From Sphingomonas faeni (GTDB lineage: Bacteria; Pseudomonadota; Alphaproteobacteria; Sphingomonadales; Sphingomonadaceae), in the NCBI RefSeq assembly GCF_024273235.1, contig NZ_JANBVH010000020.1:26925-90924 (forward strand): a DNA stretch of 64,000 bases, in the 5' to 3' direction. Made by a program: the position numbers and the translations under genes. Below, piece by piece: positions 8,601-17,026 of this stretch. The notes below the pieces were generated by a model. That model was not told the DNA's origin. It saw only the letters and a program-made list of their open reading frames with translations, and did no database searches. Position 1 is the stretch's first letter; each line of letters starts with the position of its first letter.

Positions 8601-10208
8601 CGGGTTGGTCACCTGGCTGAAATTCTGGCGGAAGAACTGGCTGATCAGCCTCGGCTTGTCCGAAATCACCGCGAGCGGCGTATCGTCACCCATCGATCCG
8701 ATCGCCTCCTTGGCGGATTCGACCATCGGCGACAGGATCAGCTCCATATCCTCCATCGTCTGCCCGGCGGCGACCTGACGCCGCGCGAGTTCGGCGCGGT
8801 CATAGCGCACGACCGCATCCTCGACCGAGGGCAGGTCGGCGAGCGTGTGGAATTCGCCGATCATCCCGGCATAATCCGCCTCGCCCGAGATGCGATCCTT
8901 CACCGCGCGATCCTGCAGCAGGCGGCCTTCGTCGAGATCGACCGCGATCATCTCGCCCGGCCCCAGCCGGCCCTTGGCGATAATCGTCGATTCGGGAACC
9001 ACGACCATCCCGCTCTCCGACCCGACGATCAGCAAACCGTCCGACGTCAGCGTGTAGCGCAGCGGGCGCAGCGCGTTGCGGTCCATGCCCGCCACCGCCC
9101 AGCGGCCATCGGTCATCGCCAGCGCGGCGGGGCCGTCCCACGGCTCCATCACGGAGGCGAGATACTGGTACATCGCGCGGTGCTCAGGCGGCATGTCCGG
9201 GCTCGCGGCCTCGGGCACCAGCATCAGCTTGGCGGTCGGCGCGTCGCGCCCCGAGCGGCAGATCGCCTCGAACACCGCGTCCAGCGCCGCGGTATCGGAC
9301 GCACCCGCCGGGATCACCGGCTTGATGTCCTCCGAATTGTCGCCGAACGCGAGGCTCGCCATCCGGATCTCGTGTGACAACATCCAGTTCTTGTTGCCGC
9401 GGATCGTGTTGATCTCGCCGTTATGCGCGAGGCAGCGGAACGGTTGCGCCAGCCACCATTGCGGGAAGGTGTTGGTCGAATAGCGCTGGTGGAAGATCGC
9501 GACGCGCGATTCGAAGCGCTGGTCGCACAGATCGGGGTAGAACACCGACAGCGATTCCGCGAGGAACAGCCCCTTGTAGATGATCGACCGGCACGACAGC
9601 GAACAGATGTAGAAGCCCTGGATCTGCGCCGCGATCACGCGCTTCTCGATGCGCCTGCGGACCAGATACAGCGTCTTTTCGAACTCGGCGGCATCGTGCT
9701 CCTCGGGCAACGGCCCGGCGATCATGATCTGCTCGATCTCGGGCCGCGTCGCCTGCGCCTTCTGGCCGATCACCGACACGTCGACCGGCACCTGGCGCCA
9801 GCCATAGATGGTATAGCCCGCCTCGATGATCGCGCTTTCCACGATCGTCCGGCAATCCTCCTGCGCGCTGAGATCGGTGCGCGGCAGGAAGATCATGCCG
9901 ACCGCGAGCCGGTTCGGGCGGACCTTGTGGCCCGACGCGGCGACCGCGTCGTCGAAGAAGCGCAGCGGGAGGTCGATGTGCAGGCCAGCGCCGTCACCCG
10001 TCTTGCCATCCGCATCGACCGCGCCTCGGTGCCACACGGCCTTCAACGCATCGACCGCGGACTGCACGACACGGCGTGACGCGCGGCCGTCGGTGGCGGC
10101 GACGAGGCCCACGCCGCACGCGTCGCCCTCGAATTCGGGGCGGTACATGCCTTCGGCAGCCAGGCGGGCGCGTTGATCGATCATCGGAGAACCCTGTTCG
10201 TTGCTCAT
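5682..10208 (-). CDS. gltB: Glutamate synthase (NADPH) large subunit
   Basis: The 1508-residue product has the full family length. It carries an N-terminal class-II glutamine amidotransferase domain whose nucleophile should be Cys31 (GDACGVGLVAA) after propeptide removal. A central domain and the FMN/3Fe-4S synthase domain follow (GEGGEDKTRF, MGCIMVRQCHSNTCPVGICT with the three cluster cysteines), then the C-terminal beta-helix GXGXG domain. It makes two glutamates from glutamine and 2-oxoglutarate. I take the ATG at 10208 (MSNEQGSP), which overlaps the gltD stop as ATGA, over the longer frame from 10247. Gene order is gltD then gltB. Confidence 0.96.
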   Translation of the reverse strand: MSNEQGSPMIDQRARLAAEGMYRPEFEGDACGVGLVAATDGRASRRVVQSAVDALKAVWHRGAVDADGKTGDGAGLHIDLPLRFFDDAVAASGHKVRPNRLAVGMIFLPRTDLSAQEDCRTIVESAIIEAGYTIYGWRQVPVDVSVIGQKAQATRPEIEQIMIAGPLPEEHDAAEFEKTLYLVRRRIEKRVIAAQIQGFYICSLSCRSIIYKGLFLAESLSVFYPDLCDQRFESRVAIFHQRYSTNTFPQWWLAQPFRCLAHNGEINTIRGNKNWMLSHEIRMASLAFGDNSEDIKPVIPAGASDTAALDAVFEAICRSGRDAPTAKLMLVPEAASPDMPPEHRAMYQYLASVMEPWDGPAALAMTDGRWAVAGMDRNALRPLRYTLTSDGLLIVGSESGMVVVPESTIIAKGRLGPGEMIAVDLDEGRLLQDRAVKDRISGEADYAGMIGEFHTLADLPSVEDAVVRYDRAELARRQVAAGQTMEDMELILSPMVESAKEAIGSMGDDTPLAVISDKPRLISQFFRQNFSQVTNPPIDPLRERHVMSLKTRFGNLANILDVRDQRERVLVLDSPVLTGEHWSRLKAHFGNAVAEIDCTFEVGGGPEKLRAAIQRIRNEAEQAVRQGKSEIFLTDEAISEDRVGIAGVLAVAAVHTHLVRRGLRSYASINVRTAECLDTHYYAVLIGVGATTVNAYLAEAAIVDRQSRGLFGDLDLAECLRRHRVAVEEGLLKIMSKMGIAVISSYRGGYNFEAVGLSRSLVNDLFPGMPAKISGEGYASLHVNATDRHEAAFDPAVATLPIGGFYRQRHSGEVHAYSAQLMHLLQTAVSTDSYTSYLQFSRGVSDLPPVYLRDLLQFNFPAEGVPVDQVEAITEIRKRFVTPGMSLGALSPEAHETLAIAMNRIGAKAVSGEGGEDKTRFVPYANGDNANSTIKQIASGRFGVTAEYLNACEEIEVKVAQGAKPGEGGQLPGFKVTEFIAKLRHATPGVTLISPPPHHDIYSIEDLAQLIYDLKQINPRARVCVKLVSSAGIGTVAAGVAKAHADVILIAGHVGGTGASPQTSIKYAGTPWEMGLSEVNQVLTLNGLRGRVRLRTDGGLKTGRDIVIAAILGAEEFGIGTLSLVAMGCIMVRQCHSNTCPVGICTQNDALRQKFVGTPEKVINLMTFIAEEVRDILARLGVKSLDDVIGRTELLRQVSRGAEHLDDLDLNPILAKVDADDSQRRFSLSTFRNEVPDSLDAQIIKDAAAVFSRGEKMQLTYSVRNTHRAVGTRLSSEITRKFGMSTLADDHVTIRLRGSAGQSLGAFLCKGITLEVFGDSNDYVGKGLSGGTIIVRPAVSSPLASQDNTIIGNTVLYGATSGRLFAAGQAGERFAVRNSGANVVVEGCGANGCEYMTGGIAVVLGKVGANFGAGMTGGMAFIYDPEGVFEKRANPENITWDRVKALHWADVLLDLVRDHADTTDSKWSKGLLEDWDRVAPHFWQIVPKEMLTRLSDPLDDSAELVAAE

Positions 10209-11647
10209 GCCGCGACCTTCGCGTTCGTAGCCTTGGTCTTCAGCCATTTGTGCATCGTCGCCGCCACGTCGCGACCGTCGCGGATCGCCCAGACGACGAG
10301 GCTCGCACCGCGGACGATGTCGCCCGCCGCGAACACGCCGTCGAGCGAGGTCATCAACGTCTTGCCGTCAACCAGTACGGTGCCCCAGCGGCTGACGCCA
10401 AGCTCGGGCGTCGCGAACAGCGTCGGGAGATCCTCGGCGTCGAAGCCGAGCGCCTTGATGACGAGATCGGCATCCACCGAATAGTCGCCGGCGGGATCGG
10501 GTTCGGGCGCACGGCGGCCGCTCGCATCGGGCGCGCCCAGACGCATTTTCCGCACCTTGACGCTCGATACGCGCTCGCCGCCGTCGAAGCTCTGCGGGCC
10601 CGACAGCCAGACGAACTCGACGCCCTCTTCCTCGGCATTGGCCACCTCGCGCTGCGATCCGGGCATGTTGGCGCGGTCGCGGCGGTAGAGGCACTTCACC
10701 GACTTCGCGCCCTGCCGGATCGCGGTCCGGACGCAGTCCATCGCGGTGTCGCCGCCACCGATCACGACGACGTCCTTGCCCTCGGCATTGAGACTCCCGT
10801 CGTCGAACGCGGGGACGGCGTCGCCGAAGCCCTTGCGGTTCGACGCGACGAGGAAGTCGAGTGCCGCGACCACGCCGTTCGCGTTCCCGCCCGGCAGGTC
10901 CATCGCGCGCGCCTTGTAGACCCCGGTCGCGATCAGCACCGCATCGTGGCGCTGGCGCAGATCGTCGAGGCTCGCATCCTCGCCGACCGCGAAGCCTTCG
11001 TGGAAGACGATGCCCGCCGCCTTCAACCGCTCGACGCGGCGCATGACGATCGGCTTTTCGAGCTTGAAGCCGGGGATGCCGTAGGTGAGCAGCCCGCCCG
11101 CGCGGTCGTAGCGATCATAGACATGCACGTCATAGCCATGCCCGCGCAGATATTCCGCCGCGGTGAGACCAGCGGGCCCCGCGCCGATCACGCCGACCGA
11201 CTGGCCGCGCGATCTGCCGGGGACGAGCGGCTCGACCCAGCCATTCTCCCACGCGGTGTCGGTGATGAACTTCTCGACCGACCCGATCGTGACCGCGCCG
11301 TGGCCCGTGAATTCGATGACGCAATTGCCTTCGCACAGCCGGTCCTGCGGGCAGATGCGCCCGCAGATCTCGGGCATGGTCGAGGTCGCGTTGCTCAGTT
11401 CATACGCCTCGCGCAGGCGTCCTTCCGCGGTCAGCCGGAGCCAGTCGGGGATATGGTTGTGCAGCGGGCAGTGGACCGAGCAATAGGGCACGCCACACTG
11501 CGAACAGCGTCCGGCTTGCTCCTCGGCGGGTTCGACCGCGTATCGCTGCGCGATCTCGCGGAAATCCTCCTGCCGCTCGTCCGCGGTGCGCTTTGCCGGG
11601 TAGGATTGCTCCCGTCCAACAAACTTTAGCATCGAATCGTTCGCCAT
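10205..11647 (-). CDS. gltD: Glutamate synthase (NADPH) small subunit
   Basis: The 480-residue protein has an N-terminal domain with two cysteine sets for 4Fe-4S clusters (CSQCGVPYCSVHC and CGRICPQDRLCEGNC). FAD- and NADPH-binding Rossmann folds follow (GVIGAGPAGLTAAEYLRGHG and VVIGGGDTAMDCVRTAIRQG), ending with AAGDIVRGASLVVWAIRDGR. It passes electrons from NADPH to GltB. A GGAGGC precedes the ATG. The gene overlaps gltB by the sequence ATGA, so translation of the two subunits is probably coupled. Confidence 0.96.
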   Translation of the reverse strand: MANDSMLKFVGREQSYPAKRTADERQEDFREIAQRYAVEPAEEQAGRCSQCGVPYCSVHCPLHNHIPDWLRLTAEGRLREAYELSNATSTMPEICGRICPQDRLCEGNCVIEFTGHGAVTIGSVEKFITDTAWENGWVEPLVPGRSRGQSVGVIGAGPAGLTAAEYLRGHGYDVHVYDRYDRAGGLLTYGIPGFKLEKPIVMRRVERLKAAGIVFHEGFAVGEDASLDDLRQRHDAVLIATGVYKARAMDLPGGNANGVVAALDFLVASNRKGFGDAVPAFDDGSLNAEGKDVVVIGGGDTAMDCVRTAIRQGAKSVKCLYRRDRANMPGSQREVANAEEEGVEFVWLSGPQSFDGGERVSSVKVRKMRLGAPDASGRRAPEPDPAGDYSVDADLVIKALGFDAEDLPTLFATPELGVSRWGTVLVDGKTLMTSLDGVFAAGDIVRGASLVVWAIRDGRDVAATMHKWLKTKATNAKVAA

Positions 11648-11798
11648 ACATGCCTCCGACAGCCGCGTTATTGCGCCGAGGGAGGCTTGTCACGGCTAAA
11701 ACCGCATATATGTAAGTTATGCTGCCTTATAAAAACTAAATTACCGTTCGACCTTCTAAGAACCGATCGCAATTACGCTTATTGGTACCGAAACGGAC
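11648..11798 (-). promoter_or_regulatory. Probable gltDB promoter region
   Basis: This 151-base gap between uppP and gltD (both on the minus strand) is clearly AT-richer than its surroundings and is the natural place for the gltDB promoter. The short inverted repeat GCCTCC (11651-11656) and GGAGGC (11680-11685) lies just upstream of the start and includes its ribosome-binding site, so it could fold over it. No specific regulator site is recognised. Confidence 0.4.
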
Positions 11799-12608
11799 TT
11801 ATTTGCTCAACAGCCAGACCAACGCAGCAGAACCTGCGACGACACGGTACAGGGCGAACGGCACGAACCCGTGCTTGGTGACGATGCCGACGAACCACTT
11901 CACCACCAGCAGCGCGACGATGAACGACACGGCCGCGCCGATCGCGATCGCGCCCAGCCCGACACCGCCGCCGCTCGCGATCGTGTCGCGGTTCTTCAGC
12001 AGCTCGAGCGCGCTCGCGCCGAGCATCGTCGGGATTGCGAGGAAGAAGCTGAACTCGGCCGCGGTGCGCCGTTCGACGCCCAGCGCCAGCGCACCGAGGA
12101 TGGTCGCGCCCGAACGGCTGACGCCCGGAATCATCGCCAAGCACTGGAGGAAACCGATGCCGATCACTGTCTTTAGCGGAATATCCGCAACGCCGCTGAT
12201 GTCGCTGCGGGGTGCAAACCGCTCGACCGCGAGGATCGCGAACCCGCCGACGATCAGCGCGATCGCGACGACCTCGGCATTGCCGAGCAGCGCCTCGATA
12301 TACTTGTGCAGCGCCAGCCCGATCACCGCCGCCGGAATGAACGCCACCACTAGGTTGCGCAGGAACAGCCAGGACTTAGGCTCGCGCTTGATCAGCCCCA
12401 TGCCGACCGCCCAGAACGTCCGCCAATAGAGCACGACGATCGCGAGGATCGCCCCGAGCTGAATGACGACGTTGAACACCTCCCAGCGCCCCGCGTCATA
12501 GCCGAGCAGCCGCGTCGCGAGGATCAGATGCCCGGTCGACGAGACGGGCAGGAATTCGGTGATCCCCTCGACGATGCCGAGGAGAATGACGGTGAGAAGT
12601 TCGGTCAA
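11799..12608 (-). CDS. uppP: Undecaprenyl-diphosphatase
   Basis: The 269-residue polytopic membrane protein has the BacA/UppP signatures GIVEGITEFLPVSSTGHLI near the N-terminus and PGVSRSGATI in the middle. It dephosphorylates undecaprenyl pyrophosphate to recycle the lipid carrier for peptidoglycan and other polymers. Overproduction gives bacitracin resistance in other bacteria. The start is TTG at 12608, preceded by GGAG at 7-base spacing. The first membrane segment begins directly after it. It follows the NDUFA9-like gene by 33 bases and may be cotranscribed with it. Confidence 0.95.
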   Translation of the reverse strand: MTELLTVILLGIVEGITEFLPVSSTGHLILATRLLGYDAGRWEVFNVVIQLGAILAIVVLYWRTFWAVGMGLIKREPKSWLFLRNLVVAFIPAAVIGLALHKYIEALLGNAEVVAIALIVGGFAILAVERFAPRSDISGVADIPLKTVIGIGFLQCLAMIPGVSRSGATILGALALGVERRTAAEFSFFLAIPTMLGASALELLKNRDTIASGGGVGLGAIAIGAAVSFIVALLVVKWFVGIVTKHGFVPFALYRVVAGSAALVWLLSK

Positions 12609-12641
12609 GCGAGAGCTCCGGCGCGATAGGTCAGGGCAGTA

Positions 12642-13595
12642 TCAGGAGACAGAGACTTCCGCGCGCGTTTCGGCGCGACGTCCGAACCGTCCGGCCTTGC
12701 GAAAGCGCACCAGCCAGCCCGGCGCGACCGTCGACAGCGGCGTCGCCTCGATCCCGAGCGCGGCGAGGCCATCGGTGCCGGTGACGACATTGTCGCTCTG
12801 CAGCATCGTCCACTGGTCCTTGGTGATCGGCGCGCCCGGCAGGAAGCCGGCCTTCGCGATCATCGCGCCGGCAAAGTCCGGAAGCTCGACGATCGAGGGA
12901 TTACGGCCGATCGTCTTGGCGATCCAGCGGATCAGATTGCCCATCGTGATGATGTCCGGCCCGCCGAGTTCCAGCGTCTGCCCGCCAAAGGTCTCGGGCG
13001 CCGACGCCGCCGCGACGATCGCATCCGCCACGTTGCCGACGAACACCGGCTGGAACTTCGCCCCGGCGCGCAACACCGGCACCACCGGCGCCTTGGCGAT
13101 CATGCCGGCAAAGCGGTTCACGAATTGGTCTTCCTGGCCGAACACGATCGAGGGGCGCAGGATCGTCGCAGTCGGGAACGCCGCGAGCACGGCGGCCTCG
13201 CCTTGTCCCTTCGACTTGCCATAGGCCGACGCGGACTCCGGATCCGCACCGATCGCGGAGACATGCACCAGCGCGCCGACACCGGCCTTCGCCGCGGCCT
13301 GCGCGACCGTCTGCGCGCCCAGCGCCTGGATCCGCTGGAAATCGCCGGCCAACACGCCGACCAAGTTCACCACCACGTCGGAACCGTGGATCGCATGCGC
13401 GATCGTCTCGGGCTTGGTGACGTCGGCGCCGACGAACTGGGTCTGGCCGAGCCCGCCGAGCGGCTTGAGGAAGAACGCCTGCCGCGGATCGCGTTGCGCG
13501 ATGCGGACGCGTGCGCCCGTCGCCAGCAGCGCCTGTGCGACATAGCGGCCGACGAAACCGCCGCCCCCGATCAGCGTCACCAGTTTGTCGTTCAT
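12642..13595 (-). CDS. NAD(P)-binding SDR protein, complex I NDUFA9 family
   Basis: The 317-residue protein starts MNDKLVTLIGGGGFVGRYV, an extended-SDR dinucleotide-binding motif. VNLVGVLAGDFQRIQALG, LVHVSAIGADPESASAYGKS and ILRPSIVFGQEDQFVNRFAG follow, the pattern of the NDUFA9-like/NmrA-like atypical SDRs found in alphaproteobacteria. Mitochondrial NDUFA9 is a complex I accessory subunit, but whether the bacterial homologues associate with complex I is unproven. The active-site Tyr/Lys of classical SDRs may be present in SAYGKSKG. The ATG at 13595 was chosen over upstream in-frame starts because the Rossmann motif begins right there. Confidence 0.85.
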   Translation of the reverse strand: MNDKLVTLIGGGGFVGRYVAQALLATGARVRIAQRDPRQAFFLKPLGGLGQTQFVGADVTKPETIAHAIHGSDVVVNLVGVLAGDFQRIQALGAQTVAQAAAKAGVGALVHVSAIGADPESASAYGKSKGQGEAAVLAAFPTATILRPSIVFGQEDQFVNRFAGMIAKAPVVPVLRAGAKFQPVFVGNVADAIVAAASAPETFGGQTLELGGPDIITMGNLIRWIAKTIGRNPSIVELPDFAGAMIAKAGFLPGAPITKDQWTMLQSDNVVTGTDGLAALGIEATPLSTVAPGWLVRFRKAGRFGRRAETRAEVSVS

Positions 13596-13708
13596 CGCCG
13601 TCCGTCCACTTTGTTTTGGTCTGCCCATTCGCGAATAACCCCTTGCCCCAGCAACAGGCGTGTTGACAAGCATCGCGACCCTCCACTAGAGGCGCCTTCC
13701 TACCCCGT

Positions 13709-13795
13709 GCCCGGATGGCGGAATTGGTAGACGCACCAGCTTCAGGTGCTGGCGATCGCAAGGTCGTGGAGGTTCGAGTCCTCTTCCGGGCACCA
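13709..13795 (+). tRNA. tRNA-Leu (anticodon CAG)
   Basis: The acceptor arms GCCCGGA (13709-13715) and TCCGGGC (13785-13791) pair fully, followed by discriminator A and an encoded CCA. The anticodon stem CCAGC/GCTGG encloses TTCAGGT, with anticodon CAG at 13743-13745. The T-arm GGTTCGAGTCC and the long variable arm of leucine tRNAs are present. Its 3' end is the probable integration site for the element that begins with the integrase 165 bases downstream. Confidence 0.96.
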
Positions 13796-13907
13796 GGGCC
13801 CCCTGCTCAGGGGGCCCCAGATGATCCCCCAGAGATTGAAAAAACCGCGGTTTTCTGCCATAAACTGGCTCTGGAAGGCCCGCGACGTGTCACTGCATCC
13901 CAATCCG

Positions 13908-13961
13908 ATGTTGGCACATTTGTTGGTACTTCCGGGTACCAACAATGGGAGATACCAACAT
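13908..13961. promoter_or_regulatory. Nested inverted repeats over the integrase start
   Basis: The inner dyad is perfect: TGTTGGTAC (13921-13929), six bases, then GTACCAACA (13936-13944). The outer arms ATGTTGG (13908-13914) and CCAACAT (13955-13961) flank it, and the right outer arm covers the integrase start codon. The sequence could be an operator or integrase/excisionase arm site controlling int expression. It is also a possible RNA hairpin over the ribosome-binding site. Confidence 0.55.
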
Positions 13962-15180
13962 GGCTCTCACCGCACTGGAAGTTCGCTCCGCCAAAGGCAG
14001 GGAGCGACCGTACAAGGTCAGCGATTCAGGCGGCCTCTTCATGCTCGTTCAGCCGTCCGGGCAGCGATACTGGCGCCTCGCCTATCGGTGGGACGGAAAG
14101 CAGCAGACGATGGCTTTGGGTGTGTATCCGGATGTCACCCTCTCCGACGCGAGAACCAAGCGCGATGCCGTCAGGAAAATTCTCGCCGAGGGCAAGAATC
14201 CCGTTTCCGTCGCCAGAGAGGAGGAGCTAGCCGTCAAGCTTGCCGAGCAAATCACGTTCAAGGTTCTCGCGGACGAATGGTACAGCAAATGCGAACGCGA
14301 AGGGCGTGCGGCAATCACGTTACAAAAGCAGCGTTGGCTCCTCGACTTCGCTCTACCCAAGCTTGGAACCCGCCCCATCAACCGAATATCGGCTCATGAG
14401 GTGTACGAGGTACTCCGAGGTATCGAACTTAAAGGCCATTATGAAACGGCACGTCGCCTGCGCGGCACCTGCAGCCAGGTGTTCCGCTATGCGGTGGCCA
14501 CCGCGCGTGCGGAACGTGACGTGTGTGCCGATCTGCGGGGCGCGCTGATCACGCCGAAGGTCAAGCACCTCGCCGCACTGACAAAGCCGGCAGAAGTCGG
14601 GGAGTTGATGTGCGCGATTGACGGGTTCGACGGCTACCGTGTCACACACGTCGCCCTGCGTTTGGCGCCGCACTTGTTCGTACGTCCGGGCGAACTGCGC
14701 CAGGCGGAATGGTCCGAATTCGATTTCGACGAAGGGGTCTGGGCGATCCCGGCAGAAAAGATGAAGATGCGGCGCCCGCACCATGTACCGCTATCGAGGC
14801 AGGCGCTTGCGATCATCGACGACATTCGCCCCTTGAGCGGCAAGCATCGCTATCTGTTTCCCTGCCAAGGGAAACGCGATCGCCCCATGTGCGAAAACAC
14901 CCTGAACCTCGCACTCCAACGGCTCGGCTATGGCGGAGGGCGGATGACGACGCATGGGTTCCGCGCAATGGCGAGCACGCTGCTAAACGAATCCCGCAAC
15001 TGGACGCCAGACGCGATCGAGCGGCAGCTTGCCCACGTCGATACGAATGCCGTGCGACGTGTATATGCCCGAGGCGAGTATTGGGACGAACGAGTTAGAA
15101 TGATGCAAGCATGGTCGGACGAACTTGATCGGCTTCGGGCAGCAGCGCGTGCTCGGGCGACAATTAAAGTAGCGGCGTAA
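13960..15180 (+). CDS. P4-type tyrosine integrase
   Basis: The 406-residue protein has the N-terminal DUF4102/P4-integrase domain (MALTALEVRSAKGRERPYKV through MALGVYPDVTLSDAR), a SAM-like core-binding domain, and a catalytic domain. The catalytic domain has Arg in FVRPGELRQAEW, HGFRAMAST (His-x-x-Arg) and the tyrosine-containing end YARGEYWDERVRMM. Such integrases insert genomic islands into tRNA 3' ends. A complete tRNA-Leu lies directly upstream, which fits. The ATG at 13960 has GGGAG 8 bases upstream and is preferred over ATG 13945, which would add MGDTN. Confidence 0.95.
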   Translation: MALTALEVRSAKGRERPYKVSDSGGLFMLVQPSGQRYWRLAYRWDGKQQTMALGVYPDVTLSDARTKRDAVRKILAEGKNPVSVAREEELAVKLAEQITFKVLADEWYSKCEREGRAAITLQKQRWLLDFALPKLGTRPINRISAHEVYEVLRGIELKGHYETARRLRGTCSQVFRYAVATARAERDVCADLRGALITPKVKHLAALTKPAEVGELMCAIDGFDGYRVTHVALRLAPHLFVRPGELRQAEWSEFDFDEGVWAIPAEKMKMRRPHHVPLSRQALAIIDDIRPLSGKHRYLFPCQGKRDRPMCENTLNLALQRLGYGGGRMTTHGFRAMASTLLNESRNWTPDAIERQLAHVDTNAVRRVYARGEYWDERVRMMQAWSDELDRLRAAARARATIKVAA

Positions 15181-15307
15181 ACGGCTGATACTTGAGTTTG
15201 TATTCGTAACGGGTGGGTGCTGAGAACGGGCAGCTCTTGAACGACGCAGCTTAATCGCCTGCTGGCCTTCGGTTAGCCGAGACCGGGAGCCGGTACCGCG
15301 CTTCTAA

Positions 15308-15742
15308 TGGGATTGGATACGGCAGGTCGACGCGGTCATCGGTCCCAAGCAGACGCCACTCGAGCGTGTCCGCCAGATCAGCGCCGCGCTTGTCGTACAG
15401 ATCAACGCTCAGCAGCCCTCGCAACTGCAGCGCGCGGTACGCTCGCTCGAACGACGGATCCTGCCGCAGGGCCATTCCCCCGGACAAGAGCGGCTTGCCA
15501 CCCTGTTCCTGAAGGACGCGCCTGAGAACAATCTTGCCGATCCGCGCCTCGCACCCGCAGAGATGTTCGTCGACGCGGTGATACAGCTAGCGCGGGAACG
15601 CGGCGACAGCGCGCGCAGCGTTACGCACAAGGGGAAGTCGCGCGGCAGCGTACGCGGATACTATCAGGACCGGTGGGACGCTGGACGCGGGCGTCGGTGG
15701 TCGCGCTCAGGACAGCAAGCCCGCGCTCCATGCCCCCGATAA
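15308..15742 (+). pseudogene. Start-less ORF, possibly a decayed island gene
   Basis: A 144-codon open frame follows a TAA at 15305-15307 with no ATG, GTG or TTG near its beginning, so it cannot be translated as it stands. It reads as plausible protein (for example LERVRQISAALVVQINAQQ, LATLFLKDAPENNLADPR, AEMFVDAVIQLARERGD). It ends in the same frame only 12 bases before the next gene. I do not recognise the family. The directly antisense frame (15251-15487, minus, starting MSGGMALRQDPSFERAYR) is also open and protein-like, so even the coding strand is uncertain. The rest of 15181-15307 shows nothing. Confidence 0.3.
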
Positions 15743-15754
15743 GGCGCGCAACCG

Positions 15755-16183
15755 TTGACCTGGCAGGGGCGGTTTCCCGACAGCACGCGGATCGTCAGCG
15801 TGGAGCGCATGTCGCGGGCGTTTACCAAATACCATCTGGATGACGGACGCGCGCTGCACCGGTTCAAGATGGAAGAGCCGCATGCGACGCCGCATGATCA
15901 TCCCTGGAGTTTCGACACCGATATCCTCGACGGTGACTATGTCGAAGAGGTGTTCCACCTGGATCCAAACGGCGGTTGGCACAGCGAACTGGTTCACCGC
16001 ATCCCCGGCGAGATCTACCATGTTGATGCCGCTCACATTCACCGCATCGTCGAGCTGCCGACCGGCGAGTGCTGGACGCTCGTTCGTGCTGGTCCCCATG
16101 CGCGGGAAACCCGGTTCTGGCGGTTCGGAGACATCGTTCAATCCCAGGCGTGGGCTGAGCGGAGATGGACGCGCGTCGAATAA
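15755..16183 (+). CDS. Small cupin-like protein
   Basis: The 142-residue hypothetical protein has a cupin-like histidine pattern: HATPHDHPWSFDTDIL at about residues 43-58 and IYHVDAAHIHRIVELP at 86-101, then CWTLVRAGPHARETRFW. The spacing resembles the two histidine motifs of a metal-binding jelly roll. I associate similar short proteins with HDHPW and WTLV...FW motifs with phage and plasmid DNA. The function is unknown. The start is TTG at 15755. A GTG at 15800 or ATG at 15809 is possible, and no clear ribosome-binding site decides it. Confidence 0.6.
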   Translation: MTWQGRFPDSTRIVSVERMSRAFTKYHLDDGRALHRFKMEEPHATPHDHPWSFDTDILDGDYVEEVFHLDPNGGWHSELVHRIPGEIYHVDAAHIHRIVELPTGECWTLVRAGPHARETRFWRFGDIVQSQAWAERRWTRVE

Positions 16184-16216
16184 GCCATCACGGCAAGAGG
16201 CATTCCACCGCGACGC

Positions 16217-17026
16217 TCAAGACGGCGTTGGCCGGGGAAGGGCATCGAGCGCTGCCGAGACCTGCAGGCGCAGATTATCGTCTCGGGTGATTTCCAGCAT
16301 CGCGCTGAGGCTGCTGCGGGCGCTGGCCACATCTCCTGCGACTAGCTGAAGTCTGGCCCGCTCCCACCAACCATGGGCGTGCGGGGGCGCCACGATCGTC
16401 ATGCGGTCGTACAGGACCAATGCGCGCGCGGGGTCGCCAGCCTGCTCAGCACGGGTCGCCTGGTTGAGCAGGAGTCGAACGAGTGCCGATCGGTTCGACA
16501 GGGGAAGCATCCCGTCGGAAAACCGTGCCTGGCCGGTCATCTGCTCCAACAAGGCTTCCACCTGTTCAGGGGCAACGATGCGGCCATCGTTAAAGGGATC
16601 GATGATCAGCGCATCCGATGCATCGCCAAGGCGGACCAGGACGTGGCCCGGAGTATTGAGCGGTATCGCCGACCACCCAAGGCGGCGTGCCATCGCCACA
16701 TAAATAATCGAGAGACTAATCGGCAGACCCAGTCGTCGATCGACGACAGCGATCAAGTCCGCATTCTGGGGATCGTCGTAGTGCGTGCGGTCGCCGGAGA
16801 ATCCGAACTCTTCTACCATCACGCTGCTCAGGGTCTGGGCCTGAGCAGCGCTACTCACTGCGCCGCCATCAGCAGCGCGTAGGGCTATTTCTATGTCCGT
16901 GAGCTCGTCGATATATTCGTCGAGATCGATACCGGGATGATCGAGCGCTGCGAGTTCCAGGGCGGCCAGATCGAGCTCGATCTCCCCGTCTTCCATCAGC
17001 CCGAGATGAAGAATGCTATTGGTCAT
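16217..17026 (-). CDS. SirB1-family transglutaminase-like/TPR protein
   Basis: The 269-residue protein matches the SirB1 family. A transglutaminase-like segment (NADLIAVVDRRLGLPISLSIIYVAMARRLGW, then NTPGHVLVRLG and IIDPFNDGRI) is followed by a short helical TPR-like region (LVRLLLNQATRAEQAGDPARALVLYDRM). The cysteine nucleophile of true transglutaminases is not evident in the ISLSIIY position, as in most SirB1 proteins. The cellular role is poorly defined. It usually resides in core genomes, so its place after the integrase may mean a composite region. Confidence 0.82.
   Translation of the reverse strand: MTNSILHLGLMEDGEIELDLAALELAALDHPGIDLDEYIDELTDIEIALRAADGGAVSSAAQAQTLSSVMVEEFGFSGDRTHYDDPQNADLIAVVDRRLGLPISLSIIYVAMARRLGWSAIPLNTPGHVLVRLGDASDALIIDPFNDGRIVAPEQVEALLEQMTGQARFSDGMLPLSNRSALVRLLLNQATRAEQAGDPARALVLYDRMTIVAPPHAHGWWERARLQLVAGDVASARSSLSAMLEITRDDNLRLQVSAALDALPRPTPS

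Noticed and set aside
7692..9377. Long plus-strand frame of 561 codons inside gltB
   Set aside because: It is the antisense shadow of gltB, Arg/His-rich with no family resemblance; gltB shows all family motifs on the other strand.
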